The notes under the pieces were generated by a model. The model was given only the letters and a program-made list of their open reading frames with translations. It was not told the origin of the DNA and did no database searches. Below are positions 1-10,343 of a stretch of DNA of 21,976 bases, piece after piece; position 1 is the stretch's first letter, and each line of letters starts with the position of its first letter. This DNA comes from JAZDCJ01 sp036311985 (GTDB taxonomy: Bacteria > Actinomycetota > Actinomycetes > Actinomycetales > Micrococcaceae): assembly GCF_036311985.1 (NCBI RefSeq), contig NZ_JAZDCJ010000070.1, one strand, 5' to 3'. Position numbers and translations under genes: made by a program.

Positions 1-92
1 AACCGGTCCGCCGCGCGCGCCCCGGGACGTGCCGGCGCCGGCGGGGGCCCGGCGTGGGGGAGGTGCCGGGACGGCTCCCCGGAACGCGGGAA

Positions 93-121
93 GACGGCGG
101 CGCGGGGTGCGCGCCGCCGTC
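93..121 (-). terminator. Hairpin terminator after iron-binding lipoprotein gene
   Basis: A perfect 12-bp GC stem (GACGGCGGCGCG paired with CGCGCCGCCGTC) with a 5-nt loop lies 25 bases past the stop codon of the solute-binding protein gene. On the minus strand it is followed by only two T residues, so it is a GC-rich actinobacterial-style hairpin rather than a classic U-tract terminator. It suggests the lipoprotein message ends here and that any permease or ATPase genes are read from a separate transcript or lie elsewhere. Confidence 0.6.
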
Positions 122-145
122 GTTCCGTGGGGGTGTCGTGGGTGG

Positions 146-1231
146 TCAGGCCAGGCCCGCCTCGGTGATCAGGGCGATCGTCGTCTCGAGGTCCTCGAGA
201 TCGTTGAGGTCGACGTCCGGGACCTGCAGCTCGGTCAGCGCCGGGATGCCGGCGGGGCCGGGGACGGACTCGAGCATCGGGTACTCGCTGGTCTCCTCGG
301 CGAAGTACGTCTGCCCTTCCTCGGAGAGCAGGAACTCGAGGAGCTTGACGCCGTCGTCGTCCGCGGCGTGCTTGACCAGTCCGGCGCCGGCGATGTTCAC
401 GAGCGCGCCGATGTCGCCGTTCGGGAAGAAGTAGTTCGCGGCGTCGAGCTCGTCCGGCTCGACGCCCTTCTCCTTGGCCAGCTCGAACAGGTAGTAGTGG
501 TTGACCAGGCCGAACGGGATCTTGCCGTCGTTCACGTCGGCGACGATCCCGCCGTTGCCCTCGCGGATCTGCGGGTCGTTGGCCTTGAGGTCGGCGAGGT
601 ACTGCTTCGCCGCGTCCTCGCCGTCGAGCACGCGCAACGCGGTGATGAAGGCCTGGAAGGAGGCGTTCGTCGGGGCGACGCCGAGCTGGCCCTTGAACTC
701 CTCGCCGTTGAGCTCCTCGACCGTGTCCGGGAGGGTGTCGGCGGGGGCGAGCTCCTTGTTGTGGATCAGGACGCGGGCGCGGGCGGTCACGCCGACCCAT
801 TCCCCGTTGCCGTCGCGGTAGGCCTCGGGCACCACGGAGGTGATGGACTCGGGCAGGGCGGCGAAGAGTCCCGCGCTCGAGGCGGCGCCGAGGGCGCCGG
901 CGTCCTGGGCCAGGAAGACGTCGGCCGGGGACTTGTCGCCCTCTTCGAGCAGCTGCGCGGCCATGGCGGCCGTGTTGCCGTAGCGGACCTCGACGTCGAT
1001 GCCCGTGGCCTCGGTGAACTGGTCGATGATCGGCTGGACCAGGTCCTCACTGCGGCCGCTGTAGAGCGTGATCTTGTTGTCGGAGGCCGCCGCGGGCTCC
1101 GACGGGGAGGATCCGGCCGGCGACGTCGTCGCGGAGCTCTCGGCCGGGGCGCTGCCGCCGCCGCAGGCCGCGAGGCCGAGCATCGCCGCCGCGGCGAGCG
1201 CGGCCAGGGAGGTGCGCTGGATGGGCTTCAT
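146..1231 (-). CDS. Iron(III) ABC transporter substrate-binding lipoprotein
   Basis: This is a 361-residue family-1 extracellular solute-binding protein of the FbpA/FutA (ferric iron) type. It should be tethered to the outer face of the membrane and hand substrate to an ABC permease. The N-terminus is a lipoprotein signal: a short basic start, a hydrophobic stretch and lipobox LAAC with Cys23, followed by a Ser/Ala/Pro linker to about residue 50. The mature domain begins with ITLYSGR (54-60), typical of the family. It contains NHYY (244-247), where the paired tyrosines match the iron-coordinating tyrosines of Fbp-type proteins. Length is normal. An iron-box-like palindrome lies upstream at 1290-1303, supporting iron regulation. 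No permease or ATPase gene is seen; a hairpin follows the stop. A different substrate (for example phosphonate or a small anion) cannot be excluded, but the YY pair and the box favour iron. Confidence 0.85.
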   Translation of the reverse strand: MKPIQRTSLAALAAAAMLGLAACGGGSAPAESSATTSPAGSSPSEPAAASDNKITLYSGRSEDLVQPIIDQFTEATGIDVEVRYGNTAAMAAQLLEEGDKSPADVFLAQDAGALGAASSAGLFAALPESITSVVPEAYRDGNGEWVGVTARARVLIHNKELAPADTLPDTVEELNGEEFKGQLGVAPTNASFQAFITALRVLDGEDAAKQYLADLKANDPQIREGNGGIVADVNDGKIPFGLVNHYYLFELAKEKGVEPDELDAANYFFPNGDIGALVNIAGAGLVKHAADDDGVKLLEFLLSEEGQTYFAEETSEYPMLESVPGPAGIPALTELQVPDVDLNDLEDLETTIALITEAGLA

Positions 1232-1289
1232 GGAGGTCTTGCCTTTCGGTGGAGTGGAACGCGGCGCCGCCCGGAGGGAGGCCGGGTGA

Positions 1290-1303
1290 TTAGGTGCGCC
1301 TAA
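1290..1303. promoter_or_regulatory. DtxR/IdeR-like iron box
   Basis: TTAGGTGCGCCTAA has 5-bp inverted arms (TTAGG/CCTAA) and matches 12 of the first 14 positions of the DtxR/IdeR consensus that begins TTAGGTTAGCCTAA; the outer right part of the 19-bp consensus is not conserved. It sits 59 bases upstream of the start codon of the iron-binding lipoprotein, the expected place for an iron-dependent repressor. Binding is an inference from the motif and its target gene. Confidence 0.6.
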
Positions 1304-1357
1304 GTCCCCCCCAAGGATGCCCTAGGGAGACGCCGTGACGCAAGAAATACGCAACTG

Positions 1358-1431
1358 TTACCTATCGTAATGAGCTGCCGGGTGGCCGTGAGCCGGGTCA
1401 CGCGGGTAGTGTGTAGTTAGCGATCATTAAC
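1358..1431. promoter_or_regulatory. Two short palindromes in the divergent promoter region
   Basis: The 263-bp region between the divergent lipoprotein and SDR genes is less GC-rich than its surroundings. TTAC-ctatc-GTAA lies at 1358-1370, and a GATC-centred imperfect palindrome, GTTAgcGATCatTAAC, at 1416-1431. The second overlaps or abuts a possible -10 (TAGTGT, 1407-1412) for the SDR operon, with no good -35. It looks like an operator for a regulator of the acyl-CoA operon, perhaps TetR- or GntR-type, but no regulator gene is in view and the identity is not known. Confidence 0.35.
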
Positions 1432-1494
1432 CGAAACCGGCCGCGTCCGGCGTCCCCTCGGGACCCCGCGGCCCACCACCAGGGAGGGCGATCA

Positions 1495-2274
1495 ATGGAG
1501 ATCAACGGGGGATCCGCGCTGGTCACGGGCGGGGCGTCGGGCCTCGGCGCGGCCACGGCACGGCGGCTGTACGACGCCGGGGCGCACGTCGTGCTCGTCG
1601 ACCTCCCCTCGTCCGGGGGAGCCGAGGCGGCCGCCGCCCTGGGAGGGCGGGCGAGGTTCGCCCCGGCGGACGTGAGGGACGGGGAGCAGGTGCGCTCCGC
1701 CGTCGCACTCGCCGCCTCCCTCGCCCCGCTGCGCGCCGTCGTGAACTGCGCCGGGGTCGCGACGCCCGGCAAGGTCCTGGGGCGCGACGGGGTGCTGCCG
1801 CTCGCCGCGTTCGAGGCGGTCGTGTCCGTGAACCTCACCGGGACCTTCAACGTGCTGCGCCTCGCCGCCGAGGAGATGGCGCGCAACGAGCCGTGGACGG
1901 ACCCGGCCACGGGCAGCGGCGAGCGCGGCGTGATCGTCAACACCGCCTCCGTCGCCGCGTTCGACGGGCAGATCGGCCAGCCCGCCTACGCGGCCTCCAA
2001 GGGCGCCGTGGCCGCCCTGACGCTCCCCGCGGCCCGCGAGCTCGCACGCCACCTGGTCCGCGTCGTCGCGATCGCCCCGGGGATCTTCGAGACGCCGATG
2101 CTGGCAGGCCTGCCGCAGGCGGCGCAGGACTCGCTGGGCGCCCAGGTCCCGCACCCGTCCCGGCTCGGAAAGCCGCAGGAATACGCCGCCCTCGTGGAGC
2201 ACATCCTGGCCAACCAGATGCTCAACGGCGACGTCATCCGGCTCGACGGCGCCATCCGCATGGCGCCGAAATAG
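1495..2274 (+). CDS. SDR oxidoreductase, 3-hydroxyacyl-CoA dehydrogenase type II-like
   Basis: This 259-residue classical short-chain dehydrogenase resembles the HSD10/3-hydroxyacyl-CoA dehydrogenase type II group, which oxidises 3-hydroxyacyl-CoA with NAD in fatty-acid or branched-chain acyl-CoA breakdown. Visible motifs are the Rossmann TGGASGLG (11-18), Asp36 at the end of beta-2 (favouring NAD), NCAG (84-87), Asn113, Ser152, the active-site pair Tyr165/Lys169 in YAASK, and PG (195-196). The start is set by AGGGAGG at 1481-1487, seven bases before the ATG. It is the first gene of an operon; the acyl-CoA dehydrogenase start codon follows its stop after 14 bases, so the two probably act in one beta-oxidation-like route. 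The exact substrate cannot be read from the sequence. Confidence 0.87.
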   Translation: MEINGGSALVTGGASGLGAATARRLYDAGAHVVLVDLPSSGGAEAAAALGGRARFAPADVRDGEQVRSAVALAASLAPLRAVVNCAGVATPGKVLGRDGVLPLAAFEAVVSVNLTGTFNVLRLAAEEMARNEPWTDPATGSGERGVIVNTASVAAFDGQIGQPAYAASKGAVAALTLPAARELARHLVRVVAIAPGIFETPMLAGLPQAAQDSLGAQVPHPSRLGKPQEYAALVEHILANQMLNGDVIRLDGAIRMAPK

Positions 2275-2288
2275 GGCGGAGGACCCCC

Positions 2289-3500
2289 ATGAACGCACGC
2301 GTCAACAACCCCGGCCTGCCCGGCGCCCTCGGCGGCCCGCTCGACGGCCTCCCCGGGGCCGACTTCCTCGGGATCGAACGGCAGCTCTCGCACCGCGAGC
2401 GGCTCAAGCTCGCCGAGGTCCGCGAGTTCCTCGACGCCGAGGTGGCCCCGCACGCCGCCGGCTGGTGGGACCGCGAGGAGTTCCCGCACCACCTGCTCGG
2501 CCCGCTGGGGGAGCTCGGCGTCAGCACGCCCACGCGGCACGGCTACTCGCACCTCTTCCACGGGCTCCTGATCGCCGAGCTCGCCCGCGTCGATGCCTCG
2601 ATCGCGACGTTCTTCATGATCCACCACGACCTGTTCGTGGAGTCGCTGCACTCCTTCGGCACGGACTCCCAGCGCGACCGCTACCTCGCCGACGCCGCCG
2701 CGCTGCGCACCACGGGCGCGTTCGCGCTCACCGAACCGGGCCACGGCTCCGACGTCGGCAAGGGCCTGGGCACCACGGCCCGGCACGACAGCGACGCGTG
2801 GGTCGTCGACGGGCGCAAGCGCTGGATCGGCAACGGGACCTTCTGCGACCACCTCCTGCTGTGGGCGCAGGACGCGGACTCGGGGCACGTGAGGGCGTTC
2901 ATCCTGGACATGTCCCTGCCCGGCGTCTCCGCCACGCGGATCGAACACAAGACCGCCCTGCGGACCGTGCAGAACGCGGACATCGTCCTGGAGGGAGTGC
3001 GGATCCCGGAGCGGGACCGCTTCGTCGGGATCGACTCCTTCGCCGACACCAACCAGCTGCTGCGTTCGAGCCGGATCATGGTCGGATGGGTGGCCGTGGG
3101 GCAGCAGCTCGCCGCGTTCGACACGGCCCGGGCCTACGTCCTGGGCCGCGAGCAGTTCGGGCGCCCGCTCGCCGCCTTCCAACTGGTCCAGCAGCAACTG
3201 GCGCAGATGCTCGGCAACACCACGGCGTCGATGGCGTTCATGGCGCAGCTCGCGGGGCTCCAGGCCGCCGGGCGGGAGGACATGGCGCAGGCCGCCCTGG
3301 CCAAGTCCTACACCACGGCCAGGATGCGCGAGACGGTCGCCCTCGGGCGCGGCCTGCTCGGCGGCAACGGGATCCTCAGCGACCACGGCATGGCCAAGGT
3401 CTTCGCCGACGCCGAGGCCGTCTACACCTACGAGGGCACCTACGAGGTGAACTCGCTCATCGTCGGCCGCGCCCTGACCGGGATCAACGCGATCAGCTGA
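2289..3500 (+). CDS. Acyl-CoA dehydrogenase, glutaryl-CoA dehydrogenase-like
   Basis: This 403-residue FAD enzyme introduces the alpha-beta double bond into an acyl-CoA and passes electrons to ETF. Family marks include FALTEPGHGSDVG (145-157), the flavin/substrate segment; REQFGRPLAAFQ (287-298); GGNGI (358-362); and YEGTYEVN with Glu382 as the likely catalytic base. This placement of the base, with the C-terminal IVGRALTGINA, is that of the glutaryl-CoA dehydrogenase branch rather than short- or medium-chain enzymes. Whether it also decarboxylates is not decidable here. The ATG at 2289 is preceded by GGCGGAGGA and gives a normal family length; the open frame runs further upstream but only inside the SDR gene. 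It is coupled to the SDR gene and converges on the GH25 gene, with 29 bases between stop codons. Confidence 0.87.
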   Translation: MNARVNNPGLPGALGGPLDGLPGADFLGIERQLSHRERLKLAEVREFLDAEVAPHAAGWWDREEFPHHLLGPLGELGVSTPTRHGYSHLFHGLLIAELARVDASIATFFMIHHDLFVESLHSFGTDSQRDRYLADAAALRTTGAFALTEPGHGSDVGKGLGTTARHDSDAWVVDGRKRWIGNGTFCDHLLLWAQDADSGHVRAFILDMSLPGVSATRIEHKTALRTVQNADIVLEGVRIPERDRFVGIDSFADTNQLLRSSRIMVGWVAVGQQLAAFDTARAYVLGREQFGRPLAAFQLVQQQLAQMLGNTTASMAFMAQLAGLQAAGREDMAQAALAKSYTTARMRETVALGRGLLGGNGILSDHGMAKVFADAEAVYTYEGTYEVNSLIVGRALTGINAIS

Positions 3501-3529
3501 GCGGCCCCCGCCCGCGCCCCGCGGAGGGG

Positions 3530-5995
<2,466 letters not shown>

Positions 5996-6051
5996 GGTGG
6001 GGTCCTTGGTACGGTGTCGTCGGCCGGGGCAGTCCGACGAGTGTACCGTGA

Positions 6052-6093
6052 GTCACTTCCGTCTCACAGAGTCACTTCAACACCATCAGTCAC
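6052..6093. promoter_or_regulatory. Three spaced GTCAC direct repeats upstream of the GH25 gene
   Basis: GTCAC occurs at 6052-6056, 6071-6075 and 6089-6093, spaced 19 and 18 bases apart. The first two lie in a longer direct repeat, GAGTCACTTC (6050-6059 and 6069-6078). They sit 57-98 bases upstream of the GH25 start, and the last overlaps the stop codon of the DUF1684 gene. GTCAC/GTAAC-type direct repeats are described for the actinobacterial response regulator MtrA, which controls wall hydrolases, so MtrA is a candidate binder. This is a motif-level guess. Confidence 0.35.
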
Positions 6094-6908
6094 ACGCTGT
6101 GCCCGTCCTGGGCGATGTGGTCGCCGTCGACGGGGATGCGCTCGCCCGCGGTGACGGCCAGTTCCAGCCGGTTTCCGTGCAGGGGCATGGGGCACGCGGC
6201 GAAGCGGGAGAAGGCGAACGGGTAGTTCAGCGTGCGGTTGAAGTCCAGCACCACGAGGCCGTCGGGAGCCGGGGCCGGTACCGAGAGGAAGCGCCAGTCG
6301 GCCGTCGAGTCGCCGTTGGTCCCGTCGTGGAAGTTCAGCACCAGCGAGCCGTCCGCTCCCTCCTCGGCGGCGAGGCGGTGGGAGCGGCCGCCGGCCTCGA
6401 ACACGACGTCACCGACGGCGGTCGCGGTCAGCCGCAGATCGGCCCGGTAGCTGCCGATCGACTCCGTCCGCTCCGCCTCGTAGGGCTCGAAGCGCCCCGC
6501 CAGGACCCAGGCGGGGTCGTAGTCGAAGACCGGCACGCCATGGAACGACTCGAGTGCCGGGTGGTGCTGCTCGCGCGTGCGGATCATGTAGCGGCCGTCC
6601 CGCAGGCCGAGCTCGACGAGCGTTCCGCCGTGGCGCAGCCAGAACACCGACGCGCCCTCCCCGAGCGCCCGGGCGAGGGGCGCGGTGACGGGGGTTCCGG
6701 CGTCGTACTCCACCACCGCGTCCTGCGCGGGATCCGGCACGTAGACGGCCCCGCCCGGCCCGCCCCCGAAACGACCGGGGAAGAACTCCACGGGCCCGGG
6801 TTCCGGCGGAAGCCACTGGTAGGAGCTCAGGGTCAGCCAGCCGAACTCGACGGCCAGGCCCTCCTCGCGGAGGCGGCGCCACTGCTTCCAGGTGTCGATC
6901 TCGCTCAT
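6090..6908 (-). CDS. DUF1684 domain-containing protein
   Basis: This 272-residue soluble protein spans a full DUF1684 domain, a family of unknown biochemical role. Recognisable family features are the N-terminal WKQWRRLREEGL, the early GWLTLSSYQWL and the hallmark segment around 222-248, DFNRTLNYPFAF followed by CPMPL and NRL. There is no signal peptide or membrane segment, so it is probably cytoplasmic. The ribosome site is weak, but the start gives the family's normal N-terminus. It follows the coiled-coil membrane protein gene by 40 bases and precedes the GH25 gene by 94, so it may be co-transcribed with the former. No function is claimed. Confidence 0.8.
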   Translation of the reverse strand: MSEIDTWKQWRRLREEGLAVEFGWLTLSSYQWLPPEPGPVEFFPGRFGGGPGGAVYVPDPAQDAVVEYDAGTPVTAPLARALGEGASVFWLRHGGTLVELGLRDGRYMIRTREQHHPALESFHGVPVFDYDPAWVLAGRFEPYEAERTESIGSYRADLRLTATAVGDVVFEAGGRSHRLAAEEGADGSLVLNFHDGTNGDSTADWRFLSVPAPAPDGLVVLDFNRTLNYPFAFSRFAACPMPLHGNRLELAVTAGERIPVDGDHIAQDGHSV

Positions 6909-6948
6909 GGACCCAGTCTGCCACCGCGGCGCTCCGGGCGGGGACGGG

Positions 6949-8751
6949 CTAGAACTCGGTGCGCTGCCCGCGGGCGGCCCGGCGCTCGGCGTGGCCGATC
7001 TGGTAGCGGCGGTTCTCGGTCGCCAGCAGCACGACGAACGCGCAGACTCCGGCGACGAGGGCCACGAGGGCGGAGGTGTTGGCGCCGATGAGGCGCGGCA
7101 GCATCATCCATGCCAGCCCCCAGGCGAAGCCGAGGGCCAGCACGATCCGCCCGCGCTCGGACATCGCGAAGGACACGGCCGCCCACGTGGCGCCGACGAG
7201 CGTGAGGACGGCCCACCATTCGGCCGGCAGCAGCAGCTCGATGCCCGCGCGTGTCAGCCACACCGCCAGGTTCATCGGCAGGACCGCGAGCATCCAGCCG
7301 AGGAAGAGCATCAGCGGGGCGTCGGTGAAGAACCGCTCGGCCCGCGTGCGGGCGGTGCGGAGGTTGACGTGGCGGAGCGTGAAGAGCAGGACGCCGGTCA
7401 GGACGATCGCGATCCACAGGGCGCTCGAGACCATGCCGTTGCGGGCGCAGACGAGCCACAGGGCGCCCAGGAGCGCGGCCGCCGCGGCGGGGTAGCCGAG
7501 CGCCCGCTGCCGCCGGGCCGAGCGCTGTCCGGGCAGCCACTGGAATCCGGCGAACAGCACGAGTCCGGCGAGGACCACGCCCCACAGGGTGAACGAATCG
7601 GTGCCCATCGACAGGAGGGAGCCGCGCGGCCGGAACGGGGAGTCGGGGCCGGAATGCGCCGTGGCGCCGCCGAAGAGGCCGAGCGCCCAGAAGCCGAGGA
7701 AGAGCGAGCCGAGGGCCGCGGCCGAGACCGCGATGCGGCGGTACAGGTCCGCAGGGGCCTCCTCGGGCTCGGGCCCGAAGGAGGGGAGGTTGTAGGGGGC
7801 GACGTAGACCGGTTCCGGCTCGTCGTCCGGATACGGCCGCGCCGTCCGCGAGGCCCGGATGGCCTGTTGGGCGCTCGCCACGATCGCTTCGAGGTCCTGC
7901 GGCGCGGCCGCGGCGGCGGACGGCCGTCCGGCCACGCCGGGGGCGGTCCCTGCGCCGGTGGCCCGGTCGCCGGCGGCGTCGGGCGCGGCCAGGGCGGATC
8001 CCGTGCCGGCGGATCCCGCGTCCACGGCGTCCGATCCATCGGGCGCCGGCCCGGACGGGGCCTCGCCGGCGGTGCGCTCGAGCTCCGCCGCCTCGCGGGC
8101 CAGGCGCTCCCGCTCCGAGCGTTCCCCTTCGAGTCGCTGGCGTTCCAGGTCCTCGCGCTGGAGGCGTTCGGCCTCGGCCTGTTCGGCCTCGGCGCGTTCG
8201 CGTTCGAGGCGCTCCTGCTCGGCGCGCGCAGCGGCGAGCTCCTTGCGGCGCTCGGCCTCGGCGAGCCGCTCGCGTTCGCGCTGCCGGCGCCTCACGCCGC
8301 GGGCGTGAGCCCGGGCCTGGGCTGCGCGCTTTTGACGCTCGACGAACTCGCTGCCGCGGGTGCGGATCTGCTCCCAGTCGGGTTCTCCGAGCTGGTCGAG
8401 CCATTCCCCGAGGCGGAAGCCCGCGGCATTGCCGCGCGTGTCGGCCCCGGCGTCGGGGTGGTGGGAGACCATGTGCCGTGCGGCGGGGGGCGTCTGGGGG
8501 CGCGGTGGGATCGAGGGCGGCCGTCCGGGGACCGGGACGTCCGTCGCGGGGTGTGGGGAGGCGGGGGCCGCGTCCGGTGCGGCGTCGGAGGGTGCGGGCG
8601 GGCGTGCGGGACGCGGGCCCGGGTTCCGGTGGGCCCCGTGCACGGCGCGCTCGGCCGCGGGGGTCCCGGCGCCGTCGGTGCGCGGCTGGCTGGCCTTGAG
8701 CCGTTCGAGCGCGGAGGAGGCGGCCGAGGTTTCCTCGCGCGTCTCAGCCAT
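6949..8751 (-). CDS. Membrane protein: N-terminal coiled coil plus TspO-like C-terminal domain
   Basis: This 600-residue protein has two halves. Residues 1-110 are Pro/Ala-rich and disordered-looking. Residues about 152-228 form a highly charged Arg/Glu coiled coil. A second Ala/Gly/Pro linker runs to about 335. The C-terminal half has eight hydrophobic helices (about 340-362, 386-406, 419-436, 440-459, 478-499, 511-530, 535-556 and 560-578). Segments such as TLWGVVLAGLVLFAGFQWLP and FLGWMLAVLPMNLAVWL follow the pattern I recall for the longer actinobacterial tryptophan-rich sensory (TspO/MBR-related) proteins, but Trp content is modest. A TspO-like fold is an inference. No function is assigned; the coiled coil suggests assembly or a cytoplasmic partner. 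The ribosome site GGAAGGGGA lies before the ATG. Confidence 0.75.
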   Translation of the reverse strand: MAETREETSAASSALERLKASQPRTDGAGTPAAERAVHGAHRNPGPRPARPPAPSDAAPDAAPASPHPATDVPVPGRPPSIPPRPQTPPAARHMVSHHPDAGADTRGNAAGFRLGEWLDQLGEPDWEQIRTRGSEFVERQKRAAQARAHARGVRRRQRERERLAEAERRKELAAARAEQERLERERAEAEQAEAERLQREDLERQRLEGERSERERLAREAAELERTAGEAPSGPAPDGSDAVDAGSAGTGSALAAPDAAGDRATGAGTAPGVAGRPSAAAAAPQDLEAIVASAQQAIRASRTARPYPDDEPEPVYVAPYNLPSFGPEPEEAPADLYRRIAVSAAALGSLFLGFWALGLFGGATAHSGPDSPFRPRGSLLSMGTDSFTLWGVVLAGLVLFAGFQWLPGQRSARRQRALGYPAAAAALLGALWLVCARNGMVSSALWIAIVLTGVLLFTLRHVNLRTARTRAERFFTDAPLMLFLGWMLAVLPMNLAVWLTRAGIELLLPAEWWAVLTLVGATWAAVSFAMSERGRIVLALGFAWGLAWMMLPRLIGANTSALVALVAGVCAFVVLLATENRRYQIGHAERRAARGQRTEF

Positions 8752-8865
8752 CGTCCGTCGTCCCCTTCCGTCGCTTCAGGAGTGCCAGCCCGCCCGCCAA
8801 AAGCACACCCACCAGCCTACCCAATGCAGGCGCCGGGTCGGGGGAGGCGCACCCTGGCGGGCTGC

Positions 8866-9885
8866 CTAGAGCGGGCTTTCCCGCAGCCGCAGCCGCGACG
8901 CGAAGCGCGCGGGACGCCCCGTGAGCGGATCCGTGAAGGCGATCGAACGGGCCAGGAGCTGCAGGGGCCGCTCGTGGTCGTCGGGCGCCTGGTCCAGGAG
9001 CACGGGATAGAAGGGGTCGTTGAGGATCCCGAGGCCGAGGGCGGCCAAGTGGACCCGGAGCTGGTGGGTCTTGCCCGTGTGCGGGCGCAGGCGGAAGTGC
9101 ACGACGCCGGTGCCCGCGTGGGTGCCGCGGCTCACGCCGGTGCGCAGCGGCTCCACGAGCGTCTCGGCGTTGGCCTCACCGTCCTCCACGATGGCCCGCA
9201 GGGTGCCCTTCACCTTGGTCATGCGGTTGCGGTAGACGAGGGGAAAGCGGAGGTGGGCCGGCAGGCCGGGGACGGCGGCGGCGTCGTGCGGGTCGCGGGG
9301 GAGGACGACGCTGCCGGGCCATGCGGGCGGTGGCGGGGCGCCGGGGCCGGGTAGGGCGCTGACGGCCTCGTACTCCTTGTGGATCTGCCGGCGCTCGAAG
9401 AGCGTCTGGTAGGCGCCGCGCGTGGCCGGATTCGTGGAGAAGAGGATGACGCCGGCGGTCGCCCGGTCGAGGCGGTGCATCGGGACCAGCTCGGGCAGCC
9501 CGAGCCGGTTCCGCAGCCGGACCAGCGCGGATTCCTGGACGAACCGGCCGCCCGGCGTGGTCGGCAGGAAGTGGGGCTTGTCCACGACGAGCAGGTGATC
9601 GTCCTGGTGCAGCACCGTCTCGGTGACCGGGATCGGCTCCTCGCCGGGCAGGTCCCGGTAGTACCAGAGGAACTCGTGGCGCCCGAGCGGCGTGCGGGGC
9701 GTGATCGGCTCCCCGCCGAGCCCGACGACCTCGCCCTCGGCGAAGCGCCGCGCGATCCCGTCCGGGTCCACGTGGCCGAAGCGGTGCAACACGTAGTCCA
9801 TGACGGTATCCCAGCCCTCGCGGGGCAGCCGCAGGCGGGTCGCGTTGACGCCGTCGCGCACGGGGAGTGGGGACTTCATGGCCAT
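8866..9885 (-). CDS. RluA-family RNA pseudouridine synthase
   Basis: This 339-residue enzyme is predicted to isomerise uridine to pseudouridine in RNA, most likely rRNA. The RluA signature is HRLDRATAG (137-145), with Asp140 as the catalytic nucleophile, preceded by VVDKP (100-104) and followed by KTHQLRVHL near the C-terminal part of the domain. The N-terminal about 85 residues resemble the degenerate S4-like region of the actinobacterial branch. The annotated ATG at 9885 and a second ATG two codons on share the same GGGGGG ribosome site, so the first two residues are uncertain. The target site cannot be told from sequence. It is 114 bases upstream of the coiled-coil membrane protein gene on the same strand. 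Confidence 0.88.
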   Translation of the reverse strand: MAMKSPLPVRDGVNATRLRLPREGWDTVMDYVLHRFGHVDPDGIARRFAEGEVVGLGGEPITPRTPLGRHEFLWYYRDLPGEEPIPVTETVLHQDDHLLVVDKPHFLPTTPGGRFVQESALVRLRNRLGLPELVPMHRLDRATAGVILFSTNPATRGAYQTLFERRQIHKEYEAVSALPGPGAPPPPAWPGSVVLPRDPHDAAAVPGLPAHLRFPLVYRNRMTKVKGTLRAIVEDGEANAETLVEPLRTGVSRGTHAGTGVVHFRLRPHTGKTHQLRVHLAALGLGILNDPFYPVLLDQAPDDHERPLQLLARSIAFTDPLTGRPARFASRLRLRESPL

Positions 9886-9974
9886 CCCCCCACGCTAGCC
9901 GACCCGCGGCACGGGTGGCGCCGGCGCTTCCGGGGTTCCCCGGCGGGCGCCGTGCGGGCCGGGCGGCGGGCGGA

Positions 9975-9997
9975 GTGCGGGCGGAGGGCTCCCGCAC
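9975..9997 (-). terminator. Possible hairpin terminator after dodecin
   Basis: GTGCGGG and CCCGCAC pair as a 7-bp stem around a 9-nt loop, starting two bases past the dodecin stop codon. No T tract follows on the minus strand, so it is only a candidate terminator. Confidence 0.4.
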
Positions 9998-9999
9998 GG

Positions 10000-10209
10000 C
10001 TACTCCTCGATGCGGAAGCCGAGCTTGATTCCGACCTGCCAGTCCGCGACCTCGCCGTCCTTGAGGTGCCCGCGGATCTCTGTGACCTCGAACCAGTCGA
10101 GGTGGCGCAGGGTCCGCGAGGCCTGCGCGACGGCGTTGCGGACCGCGGACTCGACGCCGTCCGGGGACGTGCCGACGATCTCGGAGACGCTGTAGACGTG
10201 GTTGGACAT
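10000..10209 (-). CDS. Dodecin family flavin-binding protein
   Basis: This 69-residue protein has the full dodecin length and pattern. It begins MSNHVYSVSEIVG, has the ASRTLRHLDWFEVTEIRG strand-helix region and ends DWQVGIKLGFRIEE. Dodecins form hollow dodecamers that bind flavins (riboflavin or FMN) and act as flavin buffers. The Trp in LDWFEV and the Gln in DWQVG match the residues that stack on and contact the isoalloxazine ring. The start is fixed by GGAGG four bases ahead of the ATG; the open frame continues upstream but without family sequence. It stands 134 bases downstream of the nei gene, probably with its own promoter. Confidence 0.92.
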   Translation of the reverse strand: MSNHVYSVSEIVGTSPDGVESAVRNAVAQASRTLRHLDWFEVTEIRGHLKDGEVADWQVGIKLGFRIEE

Positions 10210-10343
10210 GGTGACCTCCGCTGGCAGCGGCCCGGCGGGGGCGCCCGGCCTGGTGTTGGCCACGCTACTGGGGTGGACGACGCGCGTAAATGGGCGGCGG
10301 CCGTCGGGCCGGGCCGGCGGTTCCCCGTCTCCGCGGCGGCTGC

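Noticed and set aside
6892..9354. 820-codon plus-strand frame across the coiled-coil protein and RluA genes
   Set aside because: It spans two recognised minus-strand genes and the gap between them; composition is typical of a GC shadow.
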